A DNA stretch of 64,000 nucleotides from Rozella allomycis CSF55. Taxonomy: Eukaryota; Rozellomycota. The notes below the pieces were generated by a model. That model saw only the letters and a program-made list of their open reading frames with translations, was not told the origin of the DNA and ran no database searches. The number at the start of each line of letters is the position of its first letter. Position 1 is the first letter of the stretch. Shown in pieces: positions 10,299 to 21,176 of the stretch. Position numbers and translations under genes: made by a program. The stretch is taken from NCBI GenBank assembly GCA_000442015.1, contig KE561045.1, positions 1-64,000 of the forward strand. The letters are read 5' to 3'.

Positions 10299-12605
10299 AT
10301 GCCCGACCCGAATCGATTTTCTCAAAATAGTTTATCATTATTTCAGAGATGCAATGTGATAATTGATCGATTATTGCTTGTACCTGGATTCGATGAAACG
10401 TATCTTCAGCCCGTTCAAGAAATGACACAATCAGGAAAGAGACATTCTGTAGATCCATTGCAAGTATTATGGTCTGTTTTTAGACAAGCTGGTGGGCTAT
10501 GTATGCTAATGAATATTCTTAAACCCGGAAGCGTTGCATCGATTAATGAAATGCCAAAGAATCCATGTTTGGAAGACTTGTCGAATAATTTGAGCAAGGC
10601 GAATATGTATCATTTTCTGAAAATATGCCGTGAAGATTTGAAAATACCGCCGTCAGCATTGTTTTCGATTTCGGAAGCGTATATGGATGACACGAATTGT
10701 TTCATGAAGGTAATTCAATATAAATCGATTAATGAAAGGTAAGCTGAATGTTTTGAAGATTAAAGGTTTTGCAAACAGTTGAAGTTGTTTTAGACATAAT
10801 GGAAGGAAAGCAATTGCTTCCCAAAAACAGTGCGAGACTGTCAATGGAGAGATCAAAAGAATCTTTATTTCCTAAAGAGTTAATTGGAGATTTAGAGTTG
10901 CGAGCCAGGGTCATAACAGAGTTGATAGAAACAGAACGGAAATATGTCTCAGATTTAGAGATACTTCAAAAATACAGAGAAAATGCCGAGAGGTTGATAA
11001 CAGAAGAGGAGAATATTAAAATATTCAGCAACTTGAATGAACTATTAGATTTCCAGAGAAGGTTTCTGATATCTTTGGAATCAATGTTGCAAGTTCCCTT
11101 AAAAGACCAAACATTTGGACAAATATTTGTTTATATGAAGAGTGGATTTTCAGTTTACGAAACTTATTGTGCGACTCATAAAGTTGCGTCAGAAACAGTT
11201 TTGGAGATTAAAGAAAAACTTAAAGTAAAAGATGAATAATAAATCAACCAGCCAATTTCGCATATTTTGGATCCAGTTATTCAAATTCCATCATATTTAA
11301 TAAAACCAATTCAAAGAGTGTGTAAATATCCGCTATTGCTGCGCGAGTTGCTTAAAGGAACTCCTGAAAGCCATGATGATCATAAATGGATAGAAGAAGC
11401 TGTTGAAGTTTCAAAAGAAATAGCAGAAAAAGTTAATGAGAATCATCGACAGCAAGAAAATATTGCGATTGTTGCGGATATTGAAAAGCGGGTTGAAGAT
11501 TGGAAAGTAAGTTGAAAATAAACTTTCAACCAGGGACATGAAATTGGCCAATTTGGGGAACTTTTGCTGGAAGATAAATTATTAATTGTAGTTAATGGAA
11601 ACCAAAAAGATTTGCTAGTTTATTTATTTGAAAAGATTATTGTGATTCTAAAACAAACACAACCTTCTTTGATTAGAAGGAAATCTAAAAATCTTCAATT
11701 AAAAGGCCACATTTATCTGAAAGCAATTGACTCTATCGTTAATTGTTCAAAAGATGGTAAACTAATGATGTATGCTTAAAAGGAACATTTGCATTAAAAG
11801 TCTATTGGCAAGATGAATCTGAATTGGCGTCTTTTCAACTAATTTTCAGAATGGAAGAGCAAATGAACATGTGGCATTCAACATTAATTAGGCTATTGAA
11901 TAAACGACATTCATCCACAAGCACCATGCCTCACAATAGTTTCAGGTTTAGCACGACAACAACTTCCCGTGACTTTACGTCTAGTAAAATTAATTCTATT
12001 GTCAAATAGGGCCACTTTCACAATCCAAGAGTGTTGATGGTCTCTCCAAAGTATCCGAAAATGCAACACCGCCCAACATTCCCCTTCCAGAAAACCCATC
12101 AATTTCTCGCTCACAATCATCGCCAGACAATGAATGGAAGAAAATAACTCCACAAGCACTGCGAAAGAAGAGGGAATCCAACAACCATGAAGACTCGGGC
12201 CACTCGTTCACCCGATCACATTCACGTAACCAATCAATAGAATTCCATCGCAAATACATGAAAGATAAACAACCACAAGTGGATACAAATTCATTCGCTG
12301 ACGAGTTTGACCAATTGCTCTTAGAAACACAATTGCCGTCCCCTGCTTTTAGTCCAGTGGAGCAGGTTGCTAGGAAAGTTAAAATATACTTTGAAACTGA
12401 AATGCATTTAATGTACTTGTCGTTTCCAATGTCTTTTCAGGATTTGTTGGCGAGAGTGGTTAGCAAAATTGGCAAGGATGATGTCAAGATACAATTTGCT
12501 GATGATGAAGGCGATAGAATAATGATGACTTGTGATGATGATGTTGAATCGGCACTCTCCTTGTCACCTAATGGCACACTTAATTTATACGCTATAAGTG
12601 ATTAA
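10299..12605 (+). CDS. CDC24: Cdc24-type Rho/Cdc42 guanine nucleotide exchange factor
   Basis: Six exons (10299-10709, 10766-11224, 11252-11506, 11534-11756, 11783-11983, 12010-12605) encode 714 aa. Order of domains: a Cdc24-type calponin-homology-like region (residues about 15-165), a DH domain (about 195-375) with the conserved LIKPIQRVCKYPLLLREL helix, a PH domain (about 390-530), a Ser/Pro-rich linker, and a C-terminal PB1 domain with the acidic OPCA-like stretch DDEGDRIMMTCDDDVESAL. This full set is specific to fungal Cdc24 orthologues, which activate Cdc42 at polarity sites; PB1 binds a Bem1-type scaffold. Introns are 26-27 nt except the first (56 nt). All joins preserve phase and family motifs. 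Confidence 0.9.
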
Positions 12606-12710
12606 ATAAATTAGATTAATGTAAATATATAGTATTAAACTATTAATGTATATAATAATTCACAACACAAATATCTTTCTTATAATTCTATAGTTCTCTT
12701 GAGTGGCTTG

Positions 12711-12973
12711 ATGCCACCGTCTTTTTGGACAAAGTTGGCATTAATTTGGGTAGCTAAAAAGGCTGTAGTGTATGGTATTGCTAGAGTATCTTCTATTTGA
12801 TAATTTAATAGGCATATGGCTTTCCAAGAATATATAGAAAAGTGTTAAGATTGAACAGAAGGTTTATAAAAGACCCTGAGACTAGAGATAAAATACAATA
12901 CATAGCAAAGACAATGATTCTATTTCCCAATATAATCAAACAAAAGTATTTAAAACTAAGAAACAAGCGATAA
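12711..12973 (+). CDS. small basic protein, 78 aa, unknown family
   Basis: Two exons, 12711-12785 and 12812-12973, separated by a 26-nt GT-AG intron of the genome's standard type. The spliced product of 78 aa is not visible in any single frame, so simple ORF calling misses it. It starts MPPSFWTKLALIWVAKKAVV, a short hydrophobic or amphipathic helix, and continues as a strongly basic, Tyr- and Arg-rich tail ending KYLKLRNKR. This profile would suit a small mitochondrial membrane or matrix protein, but I recognise no family. It sits 105 bp after CDC24 on the same strand and converges on BFR1, whose stop is 80 bp away. Codon use and the intron resemble its neighbours. Confidence 0.6.
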
Positions 12974-13053
12974 GTGACGTTAAAATTTTTAGTTTAGACA
13001 TTAAATTTAATATCATGTATTTAATATAAATAATAAAAGTTATTTTATTTAAT

Positions 13054-14522
13054 TTATTCTTGTTCAACATCTTCTTGTTGTTCTTGTTCATCTTCTTGAA
13101 CTTTAATGTCATCGAGAGAAAGATTGTTTGATTTTTCCGAGAGAGATTCTTTTTCAAGGGTCAATTCAGTAACTTGGGCCAACAAATCTTTAATCTTTTG
13201 AGCGTTTGCAATTGAATCTTTTTTGGCTTGTTCACCATAAGAGATTATTTGAGAGTTTAATTTCTCAACACATGTAGGGATGTCATTAACGCTTGTTGGG
13301 ACAGCCACGACGACTTCAGAGAGACCAGCAATGACCCACATTGGAAGAGTAAATTTTGCTGGTGTAGAAGAAACGTTTGAAGAAGATTTCTTTGAAACTT
13401 TTTCCTTTTTCATTGAAGAATAGAAATCAGCGTCATCTTTTCTTTTAAACGCAACATCATTTTCATTCTTTTCAACAACGCGAATGTTTAATGAAGAAGA
13501 AGAGTTTGAAATGATTGAAGTTGAATTTGAAGTTTTTAAATAATTTGATTGAAAAAATTGAATTAAATTTTTGCATTTTATAATTTGTTCATTTTCGCCA
13601 GTTGATAATTGTTCTAGTCTTTTAACACTCTTTTGAGTTTCTTCAATCTTTCTTTCAACTTGTTTAACTTTATTCAACATTTCTCTCTTTTCTTTTTCTA
13701 GTTTAATTTTATTTTCATTCTTCTTTTTAAATTCTTGTAACTCTTGATAAATATCTTGCTTCTCTTTCTTCAATCTTTCAATTTCTTTATTGTTCTTTTC
13801 TCTTCTTTCATAAAAAACGTTGTTTTCATCTCTAACACTTTGCAAGGGTTTCAACTTTTCAATAATTTGGCTTCTTTCTTTTCTCGCTTGTCTCAACCTG
13901 GTTAAAACATCATTCAATTTCTCTTTCAACAAATTTATTTTTGGTTTATGTTCATTCACTGTGGTATTCTTAAATTGCTCAAAATCCTTCTTTGCCTTTG
14001 TCAACTTGGAAATATCTTGAAGCAATGACTTTTCTTGTTTCAATGAAAATGATTGTGACTCGATCATAACCTCCAATTCCCTACTAATCTAAATTTATTC
14101 TGTTTACTTTATGCGTCTATCAATCTCTTCAGTATTCTTGTATGGAAACTTTTCCTTTGCCTTGTTAATCTCATTGTTTCTTGAATCAGCCCTTTGCTTC
14201 ATTTCTTCAATGTCCTTTTCAACTAGCTCATACTCTTGCTCAAGCTCTTCAATCTCCTTCATTTTGTTCTTCTTCTCCAACATCAATTTCTTAATCTCTT
14301 CTCTAACAACAGATGACTTTTCTCTTTCTTCCAAATCTTTGTTTATTTTTTTCTGTCTTTTTATACTCATTTCCTTACTTGCTCATTAACCTTGGTCTTG
14401 ATTTTCTCTTCTACAACCTTGATACGGTCATAAAATTTATCTTTTTGGACCAAAAATGCCGATTTTGGTGCAGCGCGTGTTTTTTCCTTCTTTAGGGATT
14501 CCAAGCTGGCAGTCGATATCAT
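13054..14522 (-). CDS. BFR1: Bfr1-like coiled-coil protein
   Basis: Three exons (14522-14379, 14352-14108, 14080-13054; introns 26 and 27 nt) encode 471 aa. Residues 5-330 are almost continuous Lys/Glu-rich coiled coil. The join at exon 2/3 gives EIDRRIKELEVMIESQSFSL, followed by QEKSLLQDISKLTKAKK, the pattern of the Bfr1 (nuclear segregation protein) family, whose yeast member binds polysomal mRNP at the ER. The tail is low complexity, Ser- and Glu-rich, with an uncharged conserved block around SARFTLPMW-like residues. Coiled coils attract false matches, so the family name is likely rather than certain. The gene is transcribed away from the next gene across a 308-bp spacer. Confidence 0.7.
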
Positions 14523-14830
14523 GTGTTCTTTTTTCAACCAGGGTATTGAGAAAATTCAAAATAGAAAGTGACAGATCAGGTTGAATACTCAACCTAAAAT
14601 AACCTGCAAGTTGTGTTACGCAATTGTTAATAAAATAATTAATATTTTGTTTGTCGTTATTATTGAATTAACTTTATTGATTTATTATGATCTGAATTTG
14701 GGCTATTGAACGCATGGTTTCAGAGTGAATTCTATTTTTATTACACAATGAAAACGTAATTGGTCTGTTTAGAAAATCTCCTGAATGAAAGACCCCGGAC
14801 ATATTCCGCAAACAAACTCAAGTTCATAAA
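14523..14830. promoter_or_regulatory. divergent spacer with a near-palindrome
   Basis: A 308-bp AT-rich spacer between two start codons. It contains the near-perfect palindrome GGTTGAATACTCAACC at about 14579-14594, which might be a regulator site; nothing else stands out. Confidence 0.3.
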
Positions 14831-15298
14831 ATGAGCTCAAATCAAAAATACTGCAACAACAAGAATCTGCATTTATCAAACAGTGCCGATGCAAAACACA
14901 AACATTCCAGGATTCGGTCTCCATCAGAGCCCAACAAAACTCCACGGAAACAGCGCCCCACTTCAAACTCTCAACAGTACAAAGAAAGACCACACTCGGC
15001 TAAATATTCCAAAGATTTATTTTCAGAAAGATATGCTGGAGCCGCGTACAATAATGCTCCATGCGCTAGCTCGCTCCCCATTCCTATTTTCAAAAAAGAA
15101 AAGACTGACTCTGAAAACTATGATAAACCAGAAAGCGGAATACACTCGTTATCCTCGTCTCCGGCTAGTTTACCATTTATTGTAGAGACAGGCGCTCTTA
15201 AATGGAATGGAATTTTATCGAAAAGGCGACCCAGCAATGAAGATATTAAACTGGATATGACGAATGATTTGAAGAGGCTTTTGAAGATCAACTCCTAG
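14831..15298 (+). CDS. EDC1/PNRC-like decapping enhancer
   Basis: A single-exon 155-aa, Ser/Lys/Asn-rich disordered protein. Residues 68-87 carry YAGAAYNNAPCASSLPIPIF, a good match to the FAGxxFxxxPxxxxLPxPxF linear motif of yeast Edc1/Edc2 and animal PNRC proteins, where it binds the EVH1 domain of Dcp1 and stimulates Dcp2 mRNA decapping. The C-terminus DLKRLLKI is a second short conserved-looking helix, similar to the terminal LxxLL-like element in these families. The rest has no domain. Function is inferred from the motif alone, since disordered proteins align poorly. Confidence 0.65.
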   Translation: MSSNQKYCNNKNLHLSNSADAKHKHSRIRSPSEPNKTPRKQRPTSNSQQYKERPHSAKYSKDLFSERYAGAAYNNAPCASSLPIPIFKKEKTDSENYDKPESGIHSLSSSPASLPFIVETGALKWNGILSKRRPSNEDIKLDMTNDLKRLLKINS

Positions 15299-15480
15299 TC
15301 GACATTATGGAGCCGCATAACATGTATGAAGCCTATGGCGGAACCCTTTGTTATGCACTCCAAGTTTTGAAATTAAAAAAAATAAAAAAAATTTATTGCG
15401 GTGCGGGTGGAAACATTCGCATACGCCTAATTTATAATGAAATTTCTAAATTGCACCTTGTTACTTTATAGAATTATATA

Positions 15481-16176
15481 ATGACGTCAGAATGCCCTAT
15501 GCAAAACAAAGAAGGTGCAAAGGGTGACAATGTTGATGTAAAAGAATGCCCAATAGACCATTCAAAATTTGATACCAAGAATATGATGGAAAAGGACTTG
15601 CAAAAAGATGAAAATGTCAACGATGCACTGGGAAAGAATAGAGTGAAATCATCGATACCTAAAGATGATATCGAAGATCATTGGGTCTATCCTTCAGAGC
15701 AAATGTTCTTTAATGCTATGAAAAGAAAAGGATATCCAGCTCAGGAAAGAGATATTGGAAATTTAGTTACAGTACACAATGTCGTAAACGAACAATGCTG
15801 GGTTGAGATTCAAAGATGGGAAAAGAAATTTCATTGGTAAAAGTGCTTATTTATTATCTTCAGCGATTGTGATGACCTGAAACTTTCAAGATTTAGAGGC
15901 AAAGCAGAAAAACAATCATTGAAGGCTAGAATAAGGTCAATGTTGGGGTAATTAAAGTATCTATTATCAAGTAGTTATGTAGAACCATTCGATCGCCATG
16001 ATTGGGTGATTGATCGATGTGGGAAAGAAGTGTGTTACATCATCGATTTCTATCAGGGCAAAAATGAATCTAATTCTCCAATATCAATGTTTTTAGACGT
16101 TAGGCCTGCTTTAGAAAGCGTGTCGTCCCTCTGGGACAGAGTTAGAATGAGTATTGAAACATTTTCATGGAAATGA
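15481..16176 (+). CDS. cytochrome c heme lyase (holocytochrome c synthase)
   Basis: Three exons (15481-15836, 15864-15947, 15975-16176; introns 27 nt each) encode 213 aa. Two Cys-Pro heme-regulatory motifs (CPMQ, CPID) lie in the first 25 residues. [18 protein letters not shown] is the conserved substrate-binding block, and [19 protein letters not shown] holds the heme-ligand His and the final conserved core. The last exon ends with the usual [14 protein letters not shown] stretch. The enzyme, in the mitochondrial intermembrane space, attaches heme to the two cysteines of apocytochrome c. It could serve cytochrome c, c1 or both. Its stop codon lies only 8 bp from that of the convergent kinase gene. 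Confidence 0.88.
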
Positions 16177-16184
16177 GTAAAATT

Positions 16185-17506
<1,322 letters not shown>

Positions 17507-17678
17507 CGTATTTTATGTTTGGAATATTCAGCCACTCCGACAAAAGGCACAAAACTCAGTGAAAAACTAAGTTACGATTTATAGTAGTGAAAATGATCAA
17601 CTATCAATTATCATGATTTAAATAAATTTGTATTTCGAAATCGTTTAAAGAAACGTAATTTGTAATTTTCCAAGCTCA

Positions 17679-18428
17679 ATGGACAGCATTGATAAACTTC
17701 TGAAAAGGTTCATGATAACGAACAAAGAAATATCAGATACAGCGAATAATTATCATAGAAAAATTCAAAGCTATTTTAGTGATACAAGTTCCAAGTGTAT
17801 TTGCATAGATTTAGCATGCCGAATGTTAAAACAGAGTCCTGTCACCCAGACGAGTTTATTAGATGTTTCCGGGATTAAGATTACAGCATATAAGAAGCAG
17901 TATAATCAGATAAAACAGCTTTTGGGTCTGGAAATACCCGTAACATTTGAAGAGTTATCAGTTGCTTTGGGTGCCACCTCATTAAAGAAAGATTGTGAAA
18001 TTATTTATGAACAGATTAATGAGAGAATGCCAAATGTTTCGAGAAGCATTCTAGTCGGTGCCGTCTTCTATTGTGTTTGCAAGGCTAGTGGAATGAGTGA
18101 AAAGGCTGTATCTAAATCTAACATTATTGATAGGGTGATGGCCAATAAGAAAGAATTTGAAACATTAATAAAATCTATACAAGAAGTCGCAAAAGAGAGT
18201 TTAGCTGAATGTCAGCGCGCAACAAAAAGGCCGAGGAAAAAAGAAACCAATGATGGAATAGAGAAAGAAGAAAAGAAAGCGAAAAAGATTAAACAAGTAG
18301 AAATTATTAATATTGAGAATACCATGAAGAATGGCATACATAGAATGATTGAATACCGAAATTCATTCAAAGAAACAATTCAATTTAAAAACTACTTGAA
18401 TTGGAAAGAAAAAATACTTTCTGCATAA
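17679..18428 (+). CDS. ORC6: origin recognition complex subunit 6
   Basis: A single exon of 249 aa. Residues 1-180 form two cyclin-box/TFIIB-like helical repeats typical of Orc6 (RSILVGAVFYCVCKASG is the second repeat core). A basic, NLS-like linker (TKRPRKKE, EEKKAKKIKQ) follows, and the tail ends FKNYLNWKEKIL, matching the C-terminal Tyr-x-x-Trp-Lys helix by which metazoan Orc6 contacts Orc3. The protein helps load MCM helicases at origins. The tail favours the animal/early-fungal form over the diverged budding-yeast Orc6. The MCM7 gene lies 13 kb away. Confidence 0.8.
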   Translation: MDSIDKLLKRFMITNKEISDTANNYHRKIQSYFSDTSSKCICIDLACRMLKQSPVTQTSLLDVSGIKITAYKKQYNQIKQLLGLEIPVTFEELSVALGATSLKKDCEIIYEQINERMPNVSRSILVGAVFYCVCKASGMSEKAVSKSNIIDRVMANKKEFETLIKSIQEVAKESLAECQRATKRPRKKETNDGIEKEEKKAKKIKQVEIINIENTMKNGIHRMIEYRNSFKETIQFKNYLNWKEKILSA

Positions 18429-18445
18429 ATTTTTTTCATTTATTT

Positions 18446-19627
18446 CTAATGTGGATCTTTTTCATCTATTTTTCCTCTTTGTTTTGCGACAAATTTGTGA
18501 TAATCTAAAAATTCACATGTATGTTGATTTCGAAGGCTTAAAGACCAAGTAGGCGCTAAAGACTTTTGTGCAGCAGATTCGCTGTATCCACTACGGCTGA
18601 TAACTAATGAATCCATTCTAGTCATCAAAGACCAATCCAAGTGAGTTTTTAAGAAATAGTCAAACATTTTATTTTCATCTTGCAGCTCTAAGACCTCATC
18701 ATCGTTTGGTAAATCTATGTGTACAATTTGTTTGTCGACTGATTTTATTTCACTATCTGGTGATTGGAGTCTTAACCCATTTAAAATTTCATTGTGACTT
18801 TGAGGATTATCAGCAGTTATGAAAAATAAACATTTCTTGGTTTGTTCTTTGCATAGTTTAACAGCTTGACTAATAAAACATTGAATATTTTGCTGCTGCC
18901 TTGGCACTCCACCCCACAACATGTCGCCACCTCTGTACTGAATTCCAATTTTAAAGGTATTCTTGTTCTTTAGGTATTTTTGTATCTTTTTTTCTAATCT
19001 AGGTGTTTCTTGGAATGACAATCTTAGAGGAATCGCCGCTAGAATGTTTTTGTCGGCATTCTTTAGAAAGGGGAAAAAATGTTTTATGATTCTTTGATAT
19101 TTTGGATTTTCAAATAATTCTGTAAACTCATACTTGTTAGTTCGTATTTCTAGTTTATTCTTTTCCAACTTTGGCACGATTTCGTTCTCATATTGCACAT
19201 ATACACCAACATCATTGATAGACGAGCGATCAGGTTTATTAAAGGGAATGTCGTAATACAAATCAATTGGATAAAGCAGGTCCCATCGATATTCAAAGTT
19301 GTAATTGTTTAATAGAGCCAAGTAAAATGTGTAAATATATCCTCGGACCCGGTCACCCCATCCTCCACACCATTTTTCGTGGCATCTAAATACAATAGTT
19401 TTGGGACTTTTTGGTCTAAGCTTCAAGTAATTTCGAATATATTCTACATAATGATCAGCTAATTCACTATCTGATATACTCGTTTTAACTTTGCCATTCA
19501 GTACCTCTTGTTTAAAATCAATTGAATCGGGTTGAATGAAAAATGCAAGTAATGATACTAAAGCTAGACATTGCAACCAAATAATATACTTTCTTTTGAA
19601 CGAGCTAAACCCTTTGACGTTTTTCAT
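18446..19627 (-). CDS. type II membrane fucosyltransferase-like protein
   Basis: A single exon of 393 aa. Residues 10-32 are a signal anchor (YIIWLQCLALVSLLAFFI) after a short basic cytosolic tail, as in Golgi type II glycosyltransferases. WCGGWGDRVRGYIYTFYLAL resembles the N-terminal GLGNRL-type block of GT-B fucosyltransferases, and GIQYRGGD matches their donor-binding HxRxxD element; a C-terminal VISRSGYSESAA block fits the nucleotide-binding region. It is probably a Golgi sugar transferase acting on proteins or glycans. Whether it is closer to FUT8/NodZ, xyloglucan or O-fucosyltransferases is not clear. Its stop is 17 bp from ORC6, and its start is 26 bp from that of the next gene. Confidence 0.6.
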   Translation of the reverse strand: MKNVKGFSSFKRKYIIWLQCLALVSLLAFFIQPDSIDFKQEVLNGKVKTSISDSELADHYVEYIRNYLKLRPKSPKTIVFRCHEKWCGGWGDRVRGYIYTFYLALLNNYNFEYRWDLLYPIDLYYDIPFNKPDRSSINDVGVYVQYENEIVPKLEKNKLEIRTNKYEFTELFENPKYQRIIKHFFPFLKNADKNILAAIPLRLSFQETPRLEKKIQKYLKNKNTFKIGIQYRGGDMLWGGVPRQQQNIQCFISQAVKLCKEQTKKCLFFITADNPQSHNEILNGLRLQSPDSEIKSVDKQIVHIDLPNDDEVLELQDENKMFDYFLKTHLDWSLMTRMDSLVISRSGYSESAAQKSLAPTWSLSLRNQHTCEFLDYHKFVAKQRGKIDEKDPH

Positions 19628-19653
19628 GTTTCGAAATTACGAAATTAAGCACA

Positions 19654-20199
19654 ATGGAAAACGATGATTATGTTTCTGAATTGTCGATTTCGGAAGATGA
19701 AGATGGGTTAATAATTGAAACTCATAGACAAATAAGTTCCAAATTAGATGAAAATAAAAGGGATGAGGAAAACCACAAAGAAGAGAAACCAGATATCATT
19801 AATGATCATCAAACTGAAACCAACACACGAAAGGAATCTGACATAAATATTGATATTCTCCATACGATTCTTTTGAACATTAAGCGAATCCAACTTGAGC
19901 AAGAGTACATTCAAAAAGAATTGGTTGAAATAAAGAAACGACAAGAAAGGCGCAAAATAATCCATGAAAAAATACAAGCAACCGAAGAAAGTAAATCAAA
20001 TTCTCAAAAGCTCTACAACAGTGATCAAAATTTGGCAGTCAATCCTGTAGTAAAGTCAGAAAAGTCTGGGACAATACCAAGACAAAGATCTTCCGAACCA
20101 ATTTTAAATTTGCAAGAAAAAATATCAGAATCCAAAGTATACCAGGATGCTTTAGATCTTTTAGTAAATGATATCATAAAGATGGAATTTTCCTTTTAA
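19654..20199 (+). CDS. hypothetical acidic coiled-coil protein, 181 aa
   Basis: A single exon of 181 aa. The N-terminal 60 residues are acidic and disordered; residues 65-115 form a Leu/Ile/Glu/Lys coiled coil (DILHTILLNIKRIQLEQEYI), and the C-terminal 25 residues are an amphipathic helix ending KMEFSF. I recognise no family. The start ATG is 26 bp from the opposing glycosyltransferase ATG, and the stop is 17 bp before the methyltransferase, so it fills its slot exactly, which supports a real gene. Confidence 0.6.
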   Translation: MENDDYVSELSISEDEDGLIIETHRQISSKLDENKRDEENHKEEKPDIINDHQTETNTRKESDINIDILHTILLNIKRIQLEQEYIQKELVEIKKRQERRKIIHEKIQATEESKSNSQKLYNSDQNLAVNPVVKSEKSGTIPRQRSSEPILNLQEKISESKVYQDALDLLVNDIIKMEFSF

Positions 20200-20216
20200 A
20201 TCTTTTTTTACTTTTT

Positions 20217-21176
20217 ATGACAAGAGGTTTTGAAAAACGCAAATGGACGAAAGAAACCCTGATAAGAGAAATCAATTCACAAAAATCAAAGTTTCGACGT
20301 AAATTTTGTCATAATTGGTGAGTTAGCTGATTCTTTGTCAGCTAAAGCTAACAAACACGATTGTTATGAAAAATCTGTTCAATCTGTTAAACAAGAGGTG
20401 CAAACTCTATTCAATCTGTATAAAACCTATTTTCCAAATAGGGTTCCATATATCCTGAGAGAAGATTTTTGTGGAACTGCATTATTGTGTAGAGAATGGC
20501 ATGATTTCAATGTCCAAAATACTGCATTAGGGGTTGATATTGATGACTCCGTTTTAAAATATTGCGCTGAAAGATATCCTGAGAAAATAGAGTCTGGTCG
20601 ATTAACGCTGTATAATCAAAATGTTCTAGATCGAAATGAGAGCATCCCAAAGGCTGATATCTTGTCTGCTTTGAATTATTCACTTTGCTATTGGAGAACT
20701 AAAGGTCAGCTAACTGAATACTTGAAAGTTTGCCACGATAATTTGAAAATCCATGGAGTTGCAGTTTTTGATCTATTTGGAGGTTACAATGTTTATAAGG
20801 GAGGAGATTTAACGTGCAGAGAATTTGATGAATTTTTGTATGTATTTGAAAAGCGAAAATACAATTTCATGATTGATAGGATTGAATGTCATATGCATTT
20901 CAGATTTCCAGATGGTAAGAATTGCTTTTAATGTTAATAGGGTCATGGCTAAAGGATGCATTTTTTTATGATTTTAGAGTTTGGGGAATCCCTGATATTT
21001 ATGAATCATTAAAGGAGGCGGGATTTAAACGAATCAGTACATGGGTATCGACATCGAAAATGAATGAAGATGGAGAATTAATTAGTGCCACTCCTTATGA
21101 ACAAATAACAAGTGATGAAGAAAGCTTGAAATTGAATAGTACCAACTGGAATGTCTACGTCGTAGCAAGTAAATAA
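20217..21176 (+). CDS. SAM-dependent methyltransferase
   Basis: Three exons (20217-20298, 20327-20914, 20941-21176; introns 28 and 26 nt) give 301 aa. ILREDFCGTALL is motif I (SAM-binding loop, DFCGTA form), ALGVDIDDSVL the post-I acidic residue, and ADILSALNYSLCYW the motif IV region. A family of bacterial and fungal methyltransferases of unknown substrate starts this same way (YxxSVQSxxxxV then LREDFCGTA). The first exon, MTRGFEKRKWTKETL, is basic; it is joined by a 28-nt intron and would be missed otherwise. Fold assignment is firm, substrate unknown. Confidence 0.7.
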
